Shown here: piece by piece, positions 22,901 through 36,004 of the stretch
How the letters are laid out: the number at the start of each line of letters is the position of its first letter
How positions within the stretch are numbered: position 1 is the first letter of the stretch
Source of the DNA: Adineta steineri
Lineage: Eukaryota; Rotifera; Eurotatoria; Adinetida; Adinetidae
Assembly (NCBI GenBank): GCA_905250115.1
Contig: CAJNOI010000015.1
Location: forward strand, 623,283-687,282
DNA length: 64,000 bases
Direction: 5' to 3'
Position numbers and translations under genes: made by a program
Notes under the pieces: model-generated
Told to the model about the DNA's origin: nothing
Database searches by the model: none
The model's input: the letters and a program-made list of their open reading frames with translations, nothing else

Positions 22901-23044
22901 AGAAATAGTAGTAGGCTAAGAGTTCATCATCATCATTAGTCTTCTCCGCTTTTAGGATATGTAAGTGTGTGTGTGTGTGTGTGTATATGTATATATGCAT
23001 GCGTATGTGATTGCTCAATCTTATTCACAATGTGTCTATTGTAG
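19916..23044. other. AT-rich intergenic region
   Basis: No gene seen over 3.1 kb. The last 500 bp are pyrimidine-rich and include a GT run (22965-22984). The region ends in an acceptor-like CTATTGTAG directly before the ATG of the MYND gene. Confidence 0.4.
22965..22984. repeat. (GT)10 microsatellite
   Basis: Perfect GT dinucleotide run read directly, 60 bp upstream of the MYND gene start. Confidence 0.9.
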
Positions 23045-26000
23045 ATGGGTACTATTGATTCTTGGTCATCTATTGAGACCGTCATCAGGCAACGTTTAGA
23101 TCGCAACGAAATTGATCGACGTTATTGTGCAGTATGTGGTCGTCAAGGTCCAACATTGTCACGATGTTTTGGATGCCAAATGGTTTATTATTGTGGTGAA
23201 GAACATCAAGCTGAAGATTGGTCTGAAGAACATGCAGAAAAATGTGCCCAATTAGAATGGGTTGCACTAGGAGAATTTATTCAAGCTTTACCAGCACAAC
23301 CACCATTACCAAATCTTGGTGATAAATGGTCTTCATCTTTGAAAGAAATTCATAATTGGAAAAATTGGTTTTCTATACGTACAAATATTGTTCAATTAGC
23401 TAACAATACAGCAAATATTTTTAAGAAACTAGTACATGCTACTGATAAACGACAACCATCGCATCAAAGTAAATCATTTTACATTTTCTTTTTTTTAATC
23501 AACACGAAGTGTTAATCGTTTTTATGCATTTGTTGACACTTGCGTACGTCTGTACTACAGATTAACATATTATATTGACACATATATGTAGAAAAGAAGG
23601 AAACTTCAGATGGAAAGCTCATCACTGTTATATGTGTATACATATCAATCTTTCACTTCTATGTTTGTTTTTTTTTTGTTGTATAGATGCAGTCGACGGA
23701 CTTCTTGCGGCCGTAACTGATCTTTTAACTCATGTTCTTACCATCGGCAAGGCTGTCGTTTATTTTGGCCTTCGACCAAATATTCGTCCTCTTACAATAC
23801 ATATTCTTAATGGTTTTAACAAAATTGATCTTATTGGTAACGACCAATCATCATCAAATCTGCCTATTCGCTTTCATGAACTGCTCAATATGTTTCCTGA
23901 TAATAAAGTGAGTAAAGTCAAGATATAAAAATAAAATAAGAGCACTTGTCTATATATTGACTCAGTCGTATAACGATTATATAACCATATAAAAAGGAGA
24001 AAGAAAAGGTGAAAAATGACTGTGTAGACTGCAGTATGTCTATGTCAATTATCTATGATAGGCGTATTTATTTAAATAAGGGACGACTCAAAAAGATCAT
24101 TTTAATTGCGAAAGAAGTATGTCGTAATCGTTGTATGAAGGAGTATTGACAAAAACATTATCTATCATTTTTTCTTTTCACATAACTCAATAGATGATTG
24201 CCAAATGCTTACTACCACCAATGTGTGCGTGCAATACGATAAAAATCATTGCTTACTAGCCCCGTCTGTTGTTTTAGTTCATCATGATGTACATGCTCAT
24301 ACGATTATACATTATATGTAGGAGTAGGCAGTCAGGCAAAATAAAAGATTATCGATCATCTTGATCAATAAAATATGCATACGTAAAGAATCAAGCAATA
24401 TATATATATATATATGTCTATGTATATAGGGTGTCGAACTAGTCATTGTGATTGGTGACGACGATCAAGACGACACTGACCAGTCATCTGTACCACATGC
24501 AAAGCTCAAGTATGTATATATTTCTATTCATTTCATTATTTTTTTTTCTCATCGACATTTGCCTATTAATATAGACCTGATAGATTGATTATAACAACTA
24601 CCGGTAAAGGTCGTTTTCTTGACACATCAGAAGAAAGACGTCTACGACGCTCAGAAGCTGATCTTCTTGTTTATTTTAATGCTTGGTATCTTTTTACGGT
24701 AAATATATGTTTTTCTTATTTGAATAACGTTAATTATGTTTTTTTTGTATTTATATATATATAGTTATCAAACAAAGAACTATTAAAATCAATGCTTATG
24801 AAACAAAGACCAACGTTATTAACATTTGAAGATGAAGAAGAATTCAATGAAGCAAAAACATGTTTATCAAGTAAAGGTGTTAATATTCATCAAGCAGGAA
24901 TAAATCAATTTAGGTATAGTTGCAAAAAAAAAAAAAGAAATGTATTTTTTTATCACACTTTATCTTTTGTTGTAGTTCACTAATCGTTCGTCAACGTTCA
25001 AATAGACCAAATTCAGTCTATTCAACAAACAGTTATCAAATCCTATTGAATACAATGCCTGTTAATGGTACTGGTGAGAGAAATGATGAAAATTGCTCTT
25101 TATTGTCCCGTCAACGTCCTCATCAATCTTCAATTGGCGTTCAGCATGGTCATACACAAGTACAACATCAGCAACAACTCAATCCCGGTTTGAAACAGGT
25201 CAATGGTAAAATACATATTGAATCTCTTTTATCGTCGACGTCGTCGTCGTCGTCATCACATAATACACAGGCAAACAACAACGGGACACCACTAGACACA
25301 AATGTTCACATAGGTATAAATTGATGCAGAGTTCGAGAGACAAATACATGAACGTGCATTATAATAATGTTCATTCTTTTTCTTTTTCTTTTCTCTCTTA
25401 GTTTCAACCACGAACACGACCGAAGCTACTATTACTTCTACTGTTCAACCATTGATACGAGCAAGTAATAATAATAATATACGCCAACCAACTATAGTAC
25501 AACGACGGCAGCATTCTTCACCTGCATTAGCATCATCATCTGCTGTTATTACTGCGAACGCATATAGAGAAGCACGTCCAACTACTACTATAATGATGAC
25601 TGCTGTTGAACCGAATAGGTATAAAAGAATCTAAATAATATGATTTAAACATCAATTATTGTATTTAAAATGACCCTAATTTTTTATAGAAATGAACATA
25701 AACCACAACCAAAACCGCGCTTATCTCTAGTCAAAACTACAAATAAAGATATTGAATCAATACCATCTCAAGTAAATGGTAATATTGTTCAACGTATTAA
25801 ACCAGTTTTCGAACAATCACTTGTAATACCATCACAAGAATCCAAACCTATCAAGCAACAGCAACAACAACAACAACAACAACGTCAGCCTGTTTCAATT
25901 CCTTATACATATCAAACAGGAAACACTACAAAAGCTACATGTCTTGATGATATTATTCCATCTAAAGTAAATATTTATAATAAAATATATCAAAAAGAAA

Positions 26001-29000
26001 ACAGATGATTTTTTTTTACTAGAAGATGTATATTCCATCGCCACCACCGCCGCTGGCAGAAATACATATTAATGAACGAACTAATGAGATTATTTCTTCA
26101 CCATCTTCAGTTGAATTGCGTCATGAACAACGTGCATTACCAATTCCTACAAATAATATTTCTCAAATTCCTAAGCCAATTATTGAACATCATACCGATA
26201 AACGATCAATAAAAACTATTTCGAACAGTATTTCTTCACCGTCAATGGTTCCAATTGAAATTCATCATGATCAACGAACTGTGATGAGTGCACCTATGAT
26301 TGCTCCTCCTCGACCAACGTCCTCATCAATATCATCTATTGAAAATCGTTCTGAAGAAAAATTGACTATCACAGCTGCTACCACTAATATTTCTACAACA
26401 CGTGTACAACTAACTGAAACACACATTGAACAATCGACTGTAACACCGGCTACTACTGCAACTAAATCTTCATCGCCACCACCAATACCACCACCACCAT
26501 CATCATCCACTAATAGTTCTACAACACGTGTACAACTAAATAAAAAACACATTGAACAATCGACTGTAACACCGGCTACTATTTCAACTAAATCTTCATC
26601 GCCACCGCCACCACCAGTACCACCACCACCACCATCATCATCCGCTAATAATGAAGTGATCTATACAGAAGTCATTAAAAATCATGAACGACCGTTACCA
26701 CTACATCATATCGATCTTTCGAAAACAACTTTGAGTCCATCTCGTTCATTTATTATTCCAACAAAAGCACCAAGTCTTCTATCAAAAACTCCATCTTATA
26801 GTTTTCAACGTTCATCTCAACTATCAACAGCTACTAATTATTCATCTCAAACAAATAAATCAAAACCTGTGTCGTCTATGATGGCATCGGATCGAATAAG
26901 TCTTTATTCTCAAAGAAGTACTAAACAACCAGATGTTGGTGTAACAATAAAAAATTTATCAGAATGTATTGATCGTGTTGGTATTGTATTTGATGAAACA
27001 CACCGTCCACATGATGCACCATCAGTTGGTTTAACAACAGTTGATCTTATTCGTGAACAATTAACAACATCATCGACAACAAAACCAACAGGATCATTAT
27101 TAGATAAATTATATAAATCGAACAGTAGTACACGTTTATCAACACCATCTTCACGACCATCATTAACTATTGCCAGTCCACGATCAAAATCTCAACAAGC
27201 ACCAAGAATTAATGATGAAAAATCTTCAATACCCAAGTAAAAAATATAAATAACTTGAATCAATTGATTTTTACTTGTTTCTTTTTCCTTTTTGTTTCAG
27301 ACCAACCACACCAACAACACCACCATCTATACGACGACCAGTTGGTGTTTTTCTTCCACTTACAACTAAAAACACTCAGGAACCTGAACAAACAACTGCA
27401 ATTATACCTGAACAATCACCAGCACTTGTTTATCAAAATCTTGAATCACATCATACTTCAACAATTGATTCAATATCTCCTCCATCTCAAACGCTTGATT
27501 ATACACTTAAACAACCAACTGGTCCTCTATGTAATGGTATACCAAAACCATTTCGAAAACCAACAGCAATTATTGAACCATCACCTGTTGTAGCATTACC
27601 TATTCCTAAGATTCCTGAACCAAATTATATAAATTTAACTCATCAAGATGATCAACATATTTATACAAATGAAAATGGTACTGCATTTACTGGTGGTAGT
27701 AGTAGTTCAAATTCTTATACAAGTAAAACATCAAGTGTTTATTCTTCAACTGATAAACAAAATCAACCAACAAATATTGAACCACATTATGCCGTAACAA
27801 ATATTCCAATATCATTACAACAAGAACAACAATCTGTTGATTATGATTCATTTGATGATGATGTTGTTGTTGAAGATTTGGCTCATATTGAAAAACCAAT
27901 AAATTCAAATGATAATACAGATGATGATTCATTTGATGATGATGATAATCAAAATCCATTACAAACAATTCCATCAAAAAATGCTTCAACAAATTTTTTT
28001 CGTTCAACATTAAATCGTTTAACACGATCGAATAAATCTTTAGAACGTTTAAATACTGAACCAACAACAAACGATCTTATACAAGAATCAAATCCATCGA
28101 ATATAATTGATACAAAAACAAAGAAAACTCTTCGTAGTATAAAAGCACGTCATGAAGCTAAGAAAACTGGTAATCTTTTCGTCACATATACAGGTGATGA
28201 TGATACAACATCAATTGATTCAAATTGTTCAACACAAACAGCAACAAGTTTAAATAAAACAAATAAAACTTCACATCATCGTTTTCGTTTATTTCGTCGA
28301 AAAGTTGAAAAAGATTTTGCTAGTGATACCGAAGCTGAAAAACAACAAACGGAACAACGAAGAAAAAAATGGAATAAAAAAATTATTAATGATACAGCTA
28401 ATGAATTAAAAACGAAACGTTTATTAATGATGAGTGATGATGATGATGAAGAACATAATTTAAATTTAAAAATAAATGATGAAACACATATATATGATCA
28501 TATTGTACATGATGAAATTATAAATAATACATCACGTATGGGTAAATTATCAAATGAAACACATTTTAAAGCACCAACAGTAACACTTGATGAAATACGT
28601 TCAGAAATTCAAGCGGAAATAGCTGCAAGACAAGATATACAAATAAATAATCAATCGATCACATCATCAAATTTAACATTACAGAAAAAACGTTCGAAAT
28701 CCGTTACTTTTCTTGATGAATTACTTAGTGATAATTCAAAAGAAAAACAAACAAATATCATTGTTAAAAATGATTTACAAATCAAACAATCAACAACAAT
28801 TAAACGTATTGAAAAAGGTGATGCACGATCTATTTGTGGTGCTTTAACGGGCACGGGACCTATTCGTGGTATTATTAAAGCGGCGAATAATGATATTACT
28901 GGTACAACAGCACCTGTGTCACCATCGGCAGCAGCTGCAATTTATTTAAGTGGACCAACAAATGATACACGATGTACATCACCGAAAGCTCATGAACGTA

Positions 29001-29181
29001 CACATCGAGTATGTATATAAATTATTTTTCAATTGTCTATTGACTTTTCTATTTCTTTCAGCCACTTTCCACTTACACAGTTGGTTCAGCTCGTTTTTAT
29101 GATGGTGGATCATTACCTACAAATTCTACTCCATCATCATCATCATCATCAGCGGCACCACCGGCACATTCTTTGATTCAA

Positions 29182-29212
<31 letters not shown>

Positions 29213-29354
29213 TATCAAATCAGCGTCCAATATTAAATAATACTTCTCAACATTCAACATCAGAAAATGTTCATCATAAACGACCAACCGCTAAAGTTAG
29301 TCCATTTCAAACAAAATCACCACATGATCCATTGTCATCATCACCTACTTCTAC

Positions 29355-29388
<34 letters not shown>

Positions 29389-29535
29389 ATAATTTCTTCA
29401 TCAACAACAAAGAAACCAATTCGACCATCATTAAATCGAAATATGCAAACATCACATGATATAACTAATATTGCGACACCATCTGTTAGTGAAGGTGTTG
29501 GTGGTGTATCAAAACGTTTACAGTCGAATTTTTAA
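23045..29535 (+). CDS. MYND zinc-finger protein with very long disordered Pro/Ser/Thr-rich tail
   Basis: Eleven exons: 23045-23468, 23687-23907, 24430-24509, 24575-24698, 24765-24913, 24976-25313, 25402-25618, 25690-25966, 26023-27236, 27301-29008 and 29062-29535. All phases agree; 1741 residues. The MYND finger is at residues 28-67 with ligands C28, C31, C41, C44, C50, H54, H63 and C67; H54 replaces the usual Cys, as in some MSS51-like proteins. Residues 140-370 (RPLTIHILNG, FHELLNMFPDNKGVELVIV) resemble the domain that follows MYND in MSS51-type proteins. The remaining 1350 residues are disordered: poly-Gln, poly-Asn, PPPP tracts, acidic DDDD clusters and a basic RRKKWNKK segment. MYND fingers bind Pro-rich partners, so the tail might be an internal ligand (inference). 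No known gene with this architecture was recognised. Confidence 0.85.
26395..26650 (+). repeat. 126 bp tandem duplication inside the MYND-gene tail
   Basis: The block starting ACAACACGTGTACAACTAA at 26395 recurs at 26521, in frame (42-residue unit, TTRVQL...HIEQSTVTPA...KSSSPPP). The second copy has an expanded proline run. High identity suggests a recent event. Confidence 0.85.
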
Positions 29536-30076
29536 GAACAAAAGGAATCTCAGAATGTTTTTTTTTATATTCTTTTTACATTCCATGATTTGTTTCTTTC
29601 TGTTTCTCTTTCTCGTTTTGGTTTGTGCAATTTTCTACCTGCTTAATTTGTTTTTACCATATTATTTTTTAGTAAAATTTACTATGTGTCTATGCACGCA
29701 TCTTGTTTTCGAGTTTCGAAATTGTATGCTCCTTCTTTTTTTTATTGTCTTTTGTTTTTTTTTTCTTTTTTTTGAATGTATAAGTATATTGATGAAGATA
29801 AAAATATAGAATATATGTATAGACATATCTTAAAAGTCAATTGATATTTTCACTGTTATTAATGTATATGTATGACATTGAAAACTATTATTAGTAAAAA
29901 TATTCACAGTGACAAGGTTTCTTGCAATATTATAGTAATTAGAATTTACGTGTTTAGATTCACAGCATAACATTACTTCGCTTTTTTATTTTTATAGTGA
30001 TGATGAACAGTAATATATATATATATATAAGTTTACTGAAATAAAAGCACTGGATTATATATATAAATGACTAAAT
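29536..30076. other. 3' flanks between convergent MYND and ARMT1 genes
   Basis: T-rich tract with a TA run near 30012-30028 and AATAAA at about 30039-30045. No gene seen. Confidence 0.4.
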
Positions 30077-31721
30077 TTAAATATCTTTTTCGGTTTGTTT
30101 TTTAAAAAATGCTTGTATAACTGCCCATTTTCCATTTACCATCCATCTTGGATCAATTTTAGTTATTTCTTGTCCTACTTTAAGATCTATATCGACTTGT
30201 ACATCTGCTTTACATGTTCGTAAAACAACGAATGATGTTGGTTGAAAACCACGTAATGCTGTTTCAAATCGTTCATTTAATGGCCAACGTAAATCACCAA
30301 CTAATTTTCGATAATTTAAATCACCTTTAAATATAATTAATTTTGATTGTGACATTGTACAATAAAGTTCAGATGAAATTTGTTGCATATATGAATAATC
30401 ATATGGTAATGTAAAAAATCGATGTGTTTGAATAATCCATTGACCATTTTGAATATGTTGTTGCCATCGTTTCGATGCTATTTGCCAGACTGAATTTGAT
30501 GATGAATTAGATAATTGTTCTAATAACCAATCAAAATCAGTTTTAGTTGCATCGGATACAAACCATGGAAAACATTTTAAATGTAATGTTATACGTGAAC
30601 ATAAACGTTTTGATATAAGAAAATCAGCAAAACATAAATCCGTTAAAAGTTCAAATCCTGCATTATCAAGAACAAAATCAATACAAACATCAAAATTTAA
30701 TAAATATGCTTGTTGATCATAAAGATAATTAAAAAGTGATGTTTCATGATTGATTAATATATGAGTTTTAAGTTCAGTTATTTGATGAAATGGATCATGT
30801 TCTTGTGAACGATTAGCACCTCCTGATAATGATAAATCGCATTGATTACCCCAGAGAGAAATCTAAATGAATAAAAAATTAGATTCTATATTTTCTTGTT
30901 TCATAGAATATCTTACTTCCATATAATTATAAAATTGCTGTTCGATTGTTGATTTATTATTCACCGGATCTGTTGTTTGTTCAATATCTATATTTAATTG
31001 AGCAAGAACAACATCGATAGCTTGTACAGATGAATAAAAAGTATGTTGTTTCATTTCAATAAATGGATCGACATGTTGAAGATGAGCACTAAAATATTAG
31101 AAATTAGAAACAAAATAAAAGAAATTTATTCTTACGTAAGATTAAATGCTTCAGCTATCTTTCGATACATATAACATTCAACAAGAAGCCAATTACTTTG
31201 AAACCAACTAATTACTTTACCTAAAATATATTTTATTTCTATATAACAAAAATTTCTTTTTGCATTTTTTACCTTGATCCATTTCTTTTTGAAGATATTC
31301 ATTCCATATATGTATATCATCGGTATGATTATCATTCAATAATAAAATCGGTTTATCCTAAAGAAATTAAATAGATTCGAATATATCAAATTTTCCTTCT
31401 TACACGAGCAATCTCATAACGTAATTTATCCATTGCACTAATACATGATTTACATTCATTTTCAGCGTCCTATAACAAAACGATTATTTGAAAAATAAAT
31501 TTAATTCAATATAATCAAACTTACTTCACCATATTGTTTTGCAAAATTTGTTCGATGTCGAGCAAGAAAATCGACAATACGTGTAACAATTAATGGAAGA
31601 CGATCCTTAATTGTTTCATATGCAAATGATCTAATATACAAAATTTATTTTAATAAAAACAATAGAAAAGTATATAAACATACTTTTCATCTTTCGCTGA
31701 TAATGGTGGTGGTAATGCCAT
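30077..31721 (-). CDS. ARMT1: Damage-control phosphatase / ARMT1 family (DUF89 subfamily III)
   Basis: Seven exons on the minus strand: 31721-31684, 31630-31525, 31469-31404, 31357-31273, 31220-31136, 31088-30917 and 30862-30077. They give 445 residues, matching the usual length of animal ARMT1 (about 440). Family hallmarks include FVLDNAGFELLTDL (metal ligands Asp250 and Asn251), PWFVSD (Asp288, the third metal ligand by alignment) and KGDLNYRKL near 363-371, followed by RTCKADV and the C-terminal VNGKWAVIQ. DUF89 enzymes are metal-dependent phosphatases acting on sugar phosphates such as fructose-1-phosphate. A protein-glutamate carboxyl methyltransferase activity has also been claimed for human ARMT1 but is disputed. 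All key residues are present and the gene looks intact. It lies 161 bp downstream of YLPM1 on the same strand. Confidence 0.95.
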
Positions 31722-31882
31722 AAATATATTTTTATTAATTAAATAATAACTATATTTTCATTATAAAAACTACGCGCGTACTATCTATAAGTAAAATGTT
31801 TATTTTTTTAATCAGATGTTTATATATTACAGACAACAAAAGAAGAGATATATAAAGAGAAACAAAAAACAAGAAAACAAAA

Positions 31883-34512
31883 TTAAATGTATTTATATTG
31901 ATTTAATTTTTTAGTTGGATCATAATCATCACTCATTTGTTGCCAATCTTGTTCTGTTTGACCAACTACAAAACCAACTAAACACATACAAATATAATAA
32001 GAAGATTAATAATTAGAAATATATATACATACCAGCTTTTTTATGTAGATGAAGAACATTTTCTTCAATATCAGCCCAACGAACTTTTTTCTTTTTTGAT
32101 TGAAGATTTGGTGATAAATCATTTATTTGCTCATCAATACTAATTGCTGTATTATTCAACCGTTTTTCAATCGGTGGTGATGACGATGGATTACGACGTT
32201 GATATAAACCATCAAGACGATCTAAATTTTATTTAAATAATAATAATAGTTTATAGATAAAAATATTTCAAAAAAATAAATAAGACTTCAATAAAAAAAA
32301 ATATAGCATACCGGGATTTGTTTCCATCATTGCTTCCCATTTACTTTTCTTTGTAATCTAGAATAATCATTTGTGTGCTTCGTAGCGTCATCGTCGATCA
32401 GATTTGACTTACACACATACATACACACACACACACGGATAGAATAATGTACTTACTATATATATATATATTCCCTCATACTCAGTAGAAAACTCTCTAT
32501 TTCCTTGTTTCTTAAAATCTATTTATTCAAATTACCTGACTCTCCTCCTCCTCTTCGATCTCATTTTGTTCAGTTGTTATCGAAGGCGCATCGTCCATTT
32601 CAACCTTTGACAAACAAACAATAAAAAAACATAATTTCCCTAAGAAAAATAATTATATACTTCATCAATAGCATCTGATTGAAGTAATGATCGAATATCA
32701 AGAATTTCATATCGAAGTGGTAATTGTTCCCAGTGTTTATGAATCTTTTAAATTACAAAATAATCTTAATGAACATATGTTTATTAAATCAAAAAAATTA
32801 CTTGTTGAATATCGGATAAAGTTCGTTTATGAATATTTCGTTGTACACATGATTCTGAATCATTATTTAATTCAACAAAATAAACTTGAAATTGATTAGC
32901 TTCGGCATAATCTGCCATGTCTCGAAAATGTGCTAATTGTTCATTATTTTGATCAATAATTAAAAATGGATAAAAACGATCATCTATCGATTTTTTAACA
33001 AGTTTTATTAAACTTTTTCGATATGTTTCTTCCATTTTTACATCATATTCATACTCCATTATCTTAAAAATAACTATTTATATAAAGAGAAAACTTTGTT
33101 TTTTTAAAACATACAGATGATTTTGTAATTTTGCCTGTTTTAGGATCTTTAGTTTCTTGTTGATTTTCAGTTAGAAAATAATTATCAATTGAAAAAATTT
33201 TTGGTTTATTGGTACCTTTTGATTGAAATTCTTCTTCATTCTATAAAGATAGATTTTAGAAAAAAAACTAATTATGAATTTGATTTACTTTAATTAAATC
33301 AGCAACATATGATTTACCAGAACCTATTCAAAGATGTTTTTTTTAGATAATAGGAAAAAAAATAGGAAATACAAACCAGGTAAACCACGAAGAAAAACAA
33401 TAATTTGTGATGGTCGTTGTGATCGACCAGGTTCTTTAAGAAGTGTATCTATCTGTAGAAAATAGAGAGAAACATTTTTTAGAATTAGTTTAGAGATTTT
33501 TTGTAAAAATCATACTGAAATAAGTTGATGTTTTTGAAAGAGTTGACTAGTTAATACTTGTTGCTCATTTGAATTTTGATGAGTTGTTTGAGAATTTATA
33601 GGATATGTATTACGATCACTGTTCAACCATTGAGAGTTAGAAAGCTGAGGATTAAATGGTTCTGATGGAGGTGCTGGTGGAAATCGTAATCTAGGATTTG
33701 TTGATTGAAAATGATGTTGTGGCTGTTGTTGTTGTTGTTGATTATTACGAAATGTTTGTGATGAAAGACTCATTAAAGATGGAAGTTCTTTTGTATTTTC
33801 ATTGTCATAATTTGACTAGAAAAATAAAAATATGATAAAATATTCTATATTAGGTAAACTTACTGGTACATCGAAATCCGATTCTTCAAGATAATGACTT
33901 TTTCTTTTTAACAAAGCTGTACCACCACTAAATGATGGTTGAGGAATTCCAGTACCACTGCCAAATGATGGTTGTGAAATATTCGTATTATTAGTAAATG
34001 ATGTTTGTGAAATACCAGTTCCACCACTAAATGAAGGCTGAGGAATACCAGTACCATTACTGAATGATAGTTGAGGTGGAGGTAAGGGTGGTTGCATATG
34101 ATGAAAAGTTGTTGGCGGTGATGGAATAAATGTTTGCATAGATGTATTAGGTGGTCCAGGAGGTGACTGAATTATCCAAGATTGTTGTAGACGTGGATGA
34201 GATTGGACAAACATCATTGGTTGTTGTTGTTGTTGTTGCATTGGTAAATTACCAGGATATGGTTGATAAAAATTATGAGTGGGTGCATTATACATTATAG
34301 ATGGATGTTGTCCTATATGTTGCTGTTGTTGTAGTTGTTGTTGATGTTGCTGTTGTTGTTGAGGGAAAAACACAACATGTCGATTAACAGGTTGTCCATT
34401 GTTGAAATGATCAACTATAAAATACGCAGCATAAATAATTTCCATTTCAAAAAAGAAGAGTAATGTGTTACAAAGAAAACTACTTACATTGATCACCACG
34501 ATATGGTATCAT
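31883..34512 (-). CDS. YLPM1: YLPM1 (ZAP3) homologue: Pro/Gln-rich nuclear protein with P-loop kinase-like domain
   Basis: Twelve exons on the minus strand: 34512-34488, 34414-33864, 33815-33516, 33452-33377, 33323-33289, 33240-33115, 33062-32802, 32744-32661, 32604-32536, 32357-32312, 32221-32033 and 31977-31883; 618 residues. The N-terminal half is Gln/Pro-rich with about five imperfect repeats of SFSGGTGIPQP type. Next comes a nucleoside-kinase-like domain with Walker A (RGLPGSGKS) and SIDNYF. The C-terminus has KKVRWADIEE and GFVVGQTEQDW, both diagnostic for YLPM1; the former is the RVxF-like docking site for protein phosphatase 1. It is much shorter than vertebrate YLPM1 because the N-terminal low-complexity part is reduced. 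Likely nuclear. The start ATG lies one base after an acceptor-like TTACTAG. Confidence 0.92.
33909..34070 (-). repeat. Imperfect 33 bp coding repeats in YLPM1
   Basis: About five in-frame copies of a unit coding SF(S/T/G)xGTGIPQP, diverged from each other (for example NNTNISQP). Seen directly in the translation. Confidence 0.75.
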
Positions 34513-35028
34513 TCTAGTAAATAATGATTAAACATCTAAAAAAAACATCAGATTATATAATTTATATTTACTAATTAAGACTTTTTTTTCTTAATCTAAC
34601 TCATTTAAGCTTCTATTAAATATATGTTAAGTTATCGCGTGATCTATAAGTATATGTCATTCATTGTAAATTATAAAGAAAATTTAATATTTACTCATTC
34701 AAAGTTTGTAGTAGTATCTAAAGAAACAAAAAATATCCATTAATAAGTAGTTGCAGATGATGATAAAAATTTATAAGATTTCATATTTTCATAGAATATA
34801 GGATACATCAAGTGAAGCTCCTAATGTTTAGAAACCATAAGAAAATCAAAATGTATCAAGTAGTCATAACCTTGAGAAAATATTTTTAGGAATTCGTTCA
34901 TGTTTGAATAATTTCTTTCTTAGACTATAAAGAGAATATGAAACTATTTCTTCAATACCTTTGAAAGCAAAACTCGATTTGTAAAAGAATTTATTAACGC
35001 GCCAATTAGTGTAACAAGAAAGAAATAG
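34513..35028. other. Divergent intergenic region
   Basis: Separates YLPM1 (-) from the small + strand frame at 35029, so it probably carries both promoters. No gene seen. Confidence 0.4.
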
Positions 35029-35298
35029 ATGCCAATAAAAATGTGTTCATCTTCAAGTACATCAACAACGGATCTACAACAATGTCAAGTAATATGTTCT
35101 GATTCTTATTCTCAAACATCACTGAACGATGATGATGATGATGATGACTATGCAAATTATGAAGAAATTTATTGTCAAAAATCTCTGATAACAACACATG
35201 AAAATAATATTAAAAAGTCTGATCAAACAACACTTTGTCGAATCAATCGTTATTCAATTGCTTGTTGGACAAAACCAGCCTATTTAATTACTAATTAA
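35029..35298 (+). CDS. Small acidic hypothetical protein
   Basis: An intronless frame of 89 residues (or 85 from the second Met at 35041) ending in TAA and followed by AATAAA at about 35345. It is Ser/Thr-rich at the N-terminus (MCSSSSTSTTD), with an Asp run (DDDDDDDY) and a C-terminal RYSIACWTKPAYLITN. No signal peptide or membrane segment. The codon pattern is like neighbouring genes, but there is no family match and low complexity could keep such a frame open by chance. Confidence 0.4.
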   Translation: MPIKMCSSSSTSTTDLQQCQVICSDSYSQTSLNDDDDDDDYANYEEIYCQKSLITTHENNIKKSDQTTLCRINRYSIACWTKPAYLITN

Positions 35299-36004
35299 CT
35301 GATCAAAACAAAAGAGATATTTCAATGAAATAGATTCCTATTCAAATAAAAAAATTCTCATTTTACTCAAATTTCATTCCATTTAATTTGTTTTAAACAA
35401 ATACATGGATACGAAATATTTACTCGCATGCTCGATATCAATATCATCTTTCTAAGTCAAAATTTATTCATACTAAAAAAGAAAGCAATATAAAACTTTT
35501 CAATCTACTAGTAAAAATTGAATGACACAACAGATGAAATCTATCAATAACAAAATATCGATATTTTTTGGGCTTCTTAATCTTTAGATACTTGTTAATA
35601 CTTACTTCGATACAAATATCTTTATAACACGGCTAATATAATATTAAACTGATGTACATAAATTGTGTTCTTAAATACGCTTACAAAGTAAAATTTCTCT
35701 CTAAAAAAAACTTACTGCTATCTTAATTGTAATCATTCATGATCCTATGACATATTCATATTGATCGGCACATCAAACTTTAACATTCAGCCATTATCGG
35801 ATTGATTATAAAACGTAATCTGTTTTTTAATATTATCTACAAACATAATACAAAAAAGGCATTGTTCTATTATTCTCAATGAATACTAATTATGTAATAT
35901 TCTGAATAAAATAAGACAACTACATACACACACGCACGCACACACACTCATAAATATGGAATGTTTAATTTTATCAAACAAAAAACAATTCATACTGTTC
36001 ATTC
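35299..36004. other. Intergenic between small ORF and MIIP homologue
   Basis: AT-rich, with a short CA-type run (about 35926-35947). Contains the 3' flanks of two convergent genes and nothing else recognised. Confidence 0.4.

Noticed and set aside
22608-23018. Minus-strand frame of 136 codons upstream of the MYND gene
   Set aside because: Repeats of Tyr/Thr/His come from a GT microsatellite and T-rich tracts; likely 5' flank of the MYND gene.
25240-25260. Short GTC/TCG repeat run considered as a CRISPR- or satellite-like array
   Set aside because: It is a codon repeat inside a Ser run; no spacer-repeat pattern anywhere in the window.
26271-26552. Minus-strand Gly/Val-rich frame
   Set aside because: Antisense shadow of the Pro/Ser/Thr-rich coding region of the MYND gene.
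27687-28070. Minus-strand 127-codon frame
   Set aside because: Antisense or out-of-frame shadow of exon 10 of the MYND gene; Leu/Tyr/His-rich translation mirrors CAA/ACA codons.
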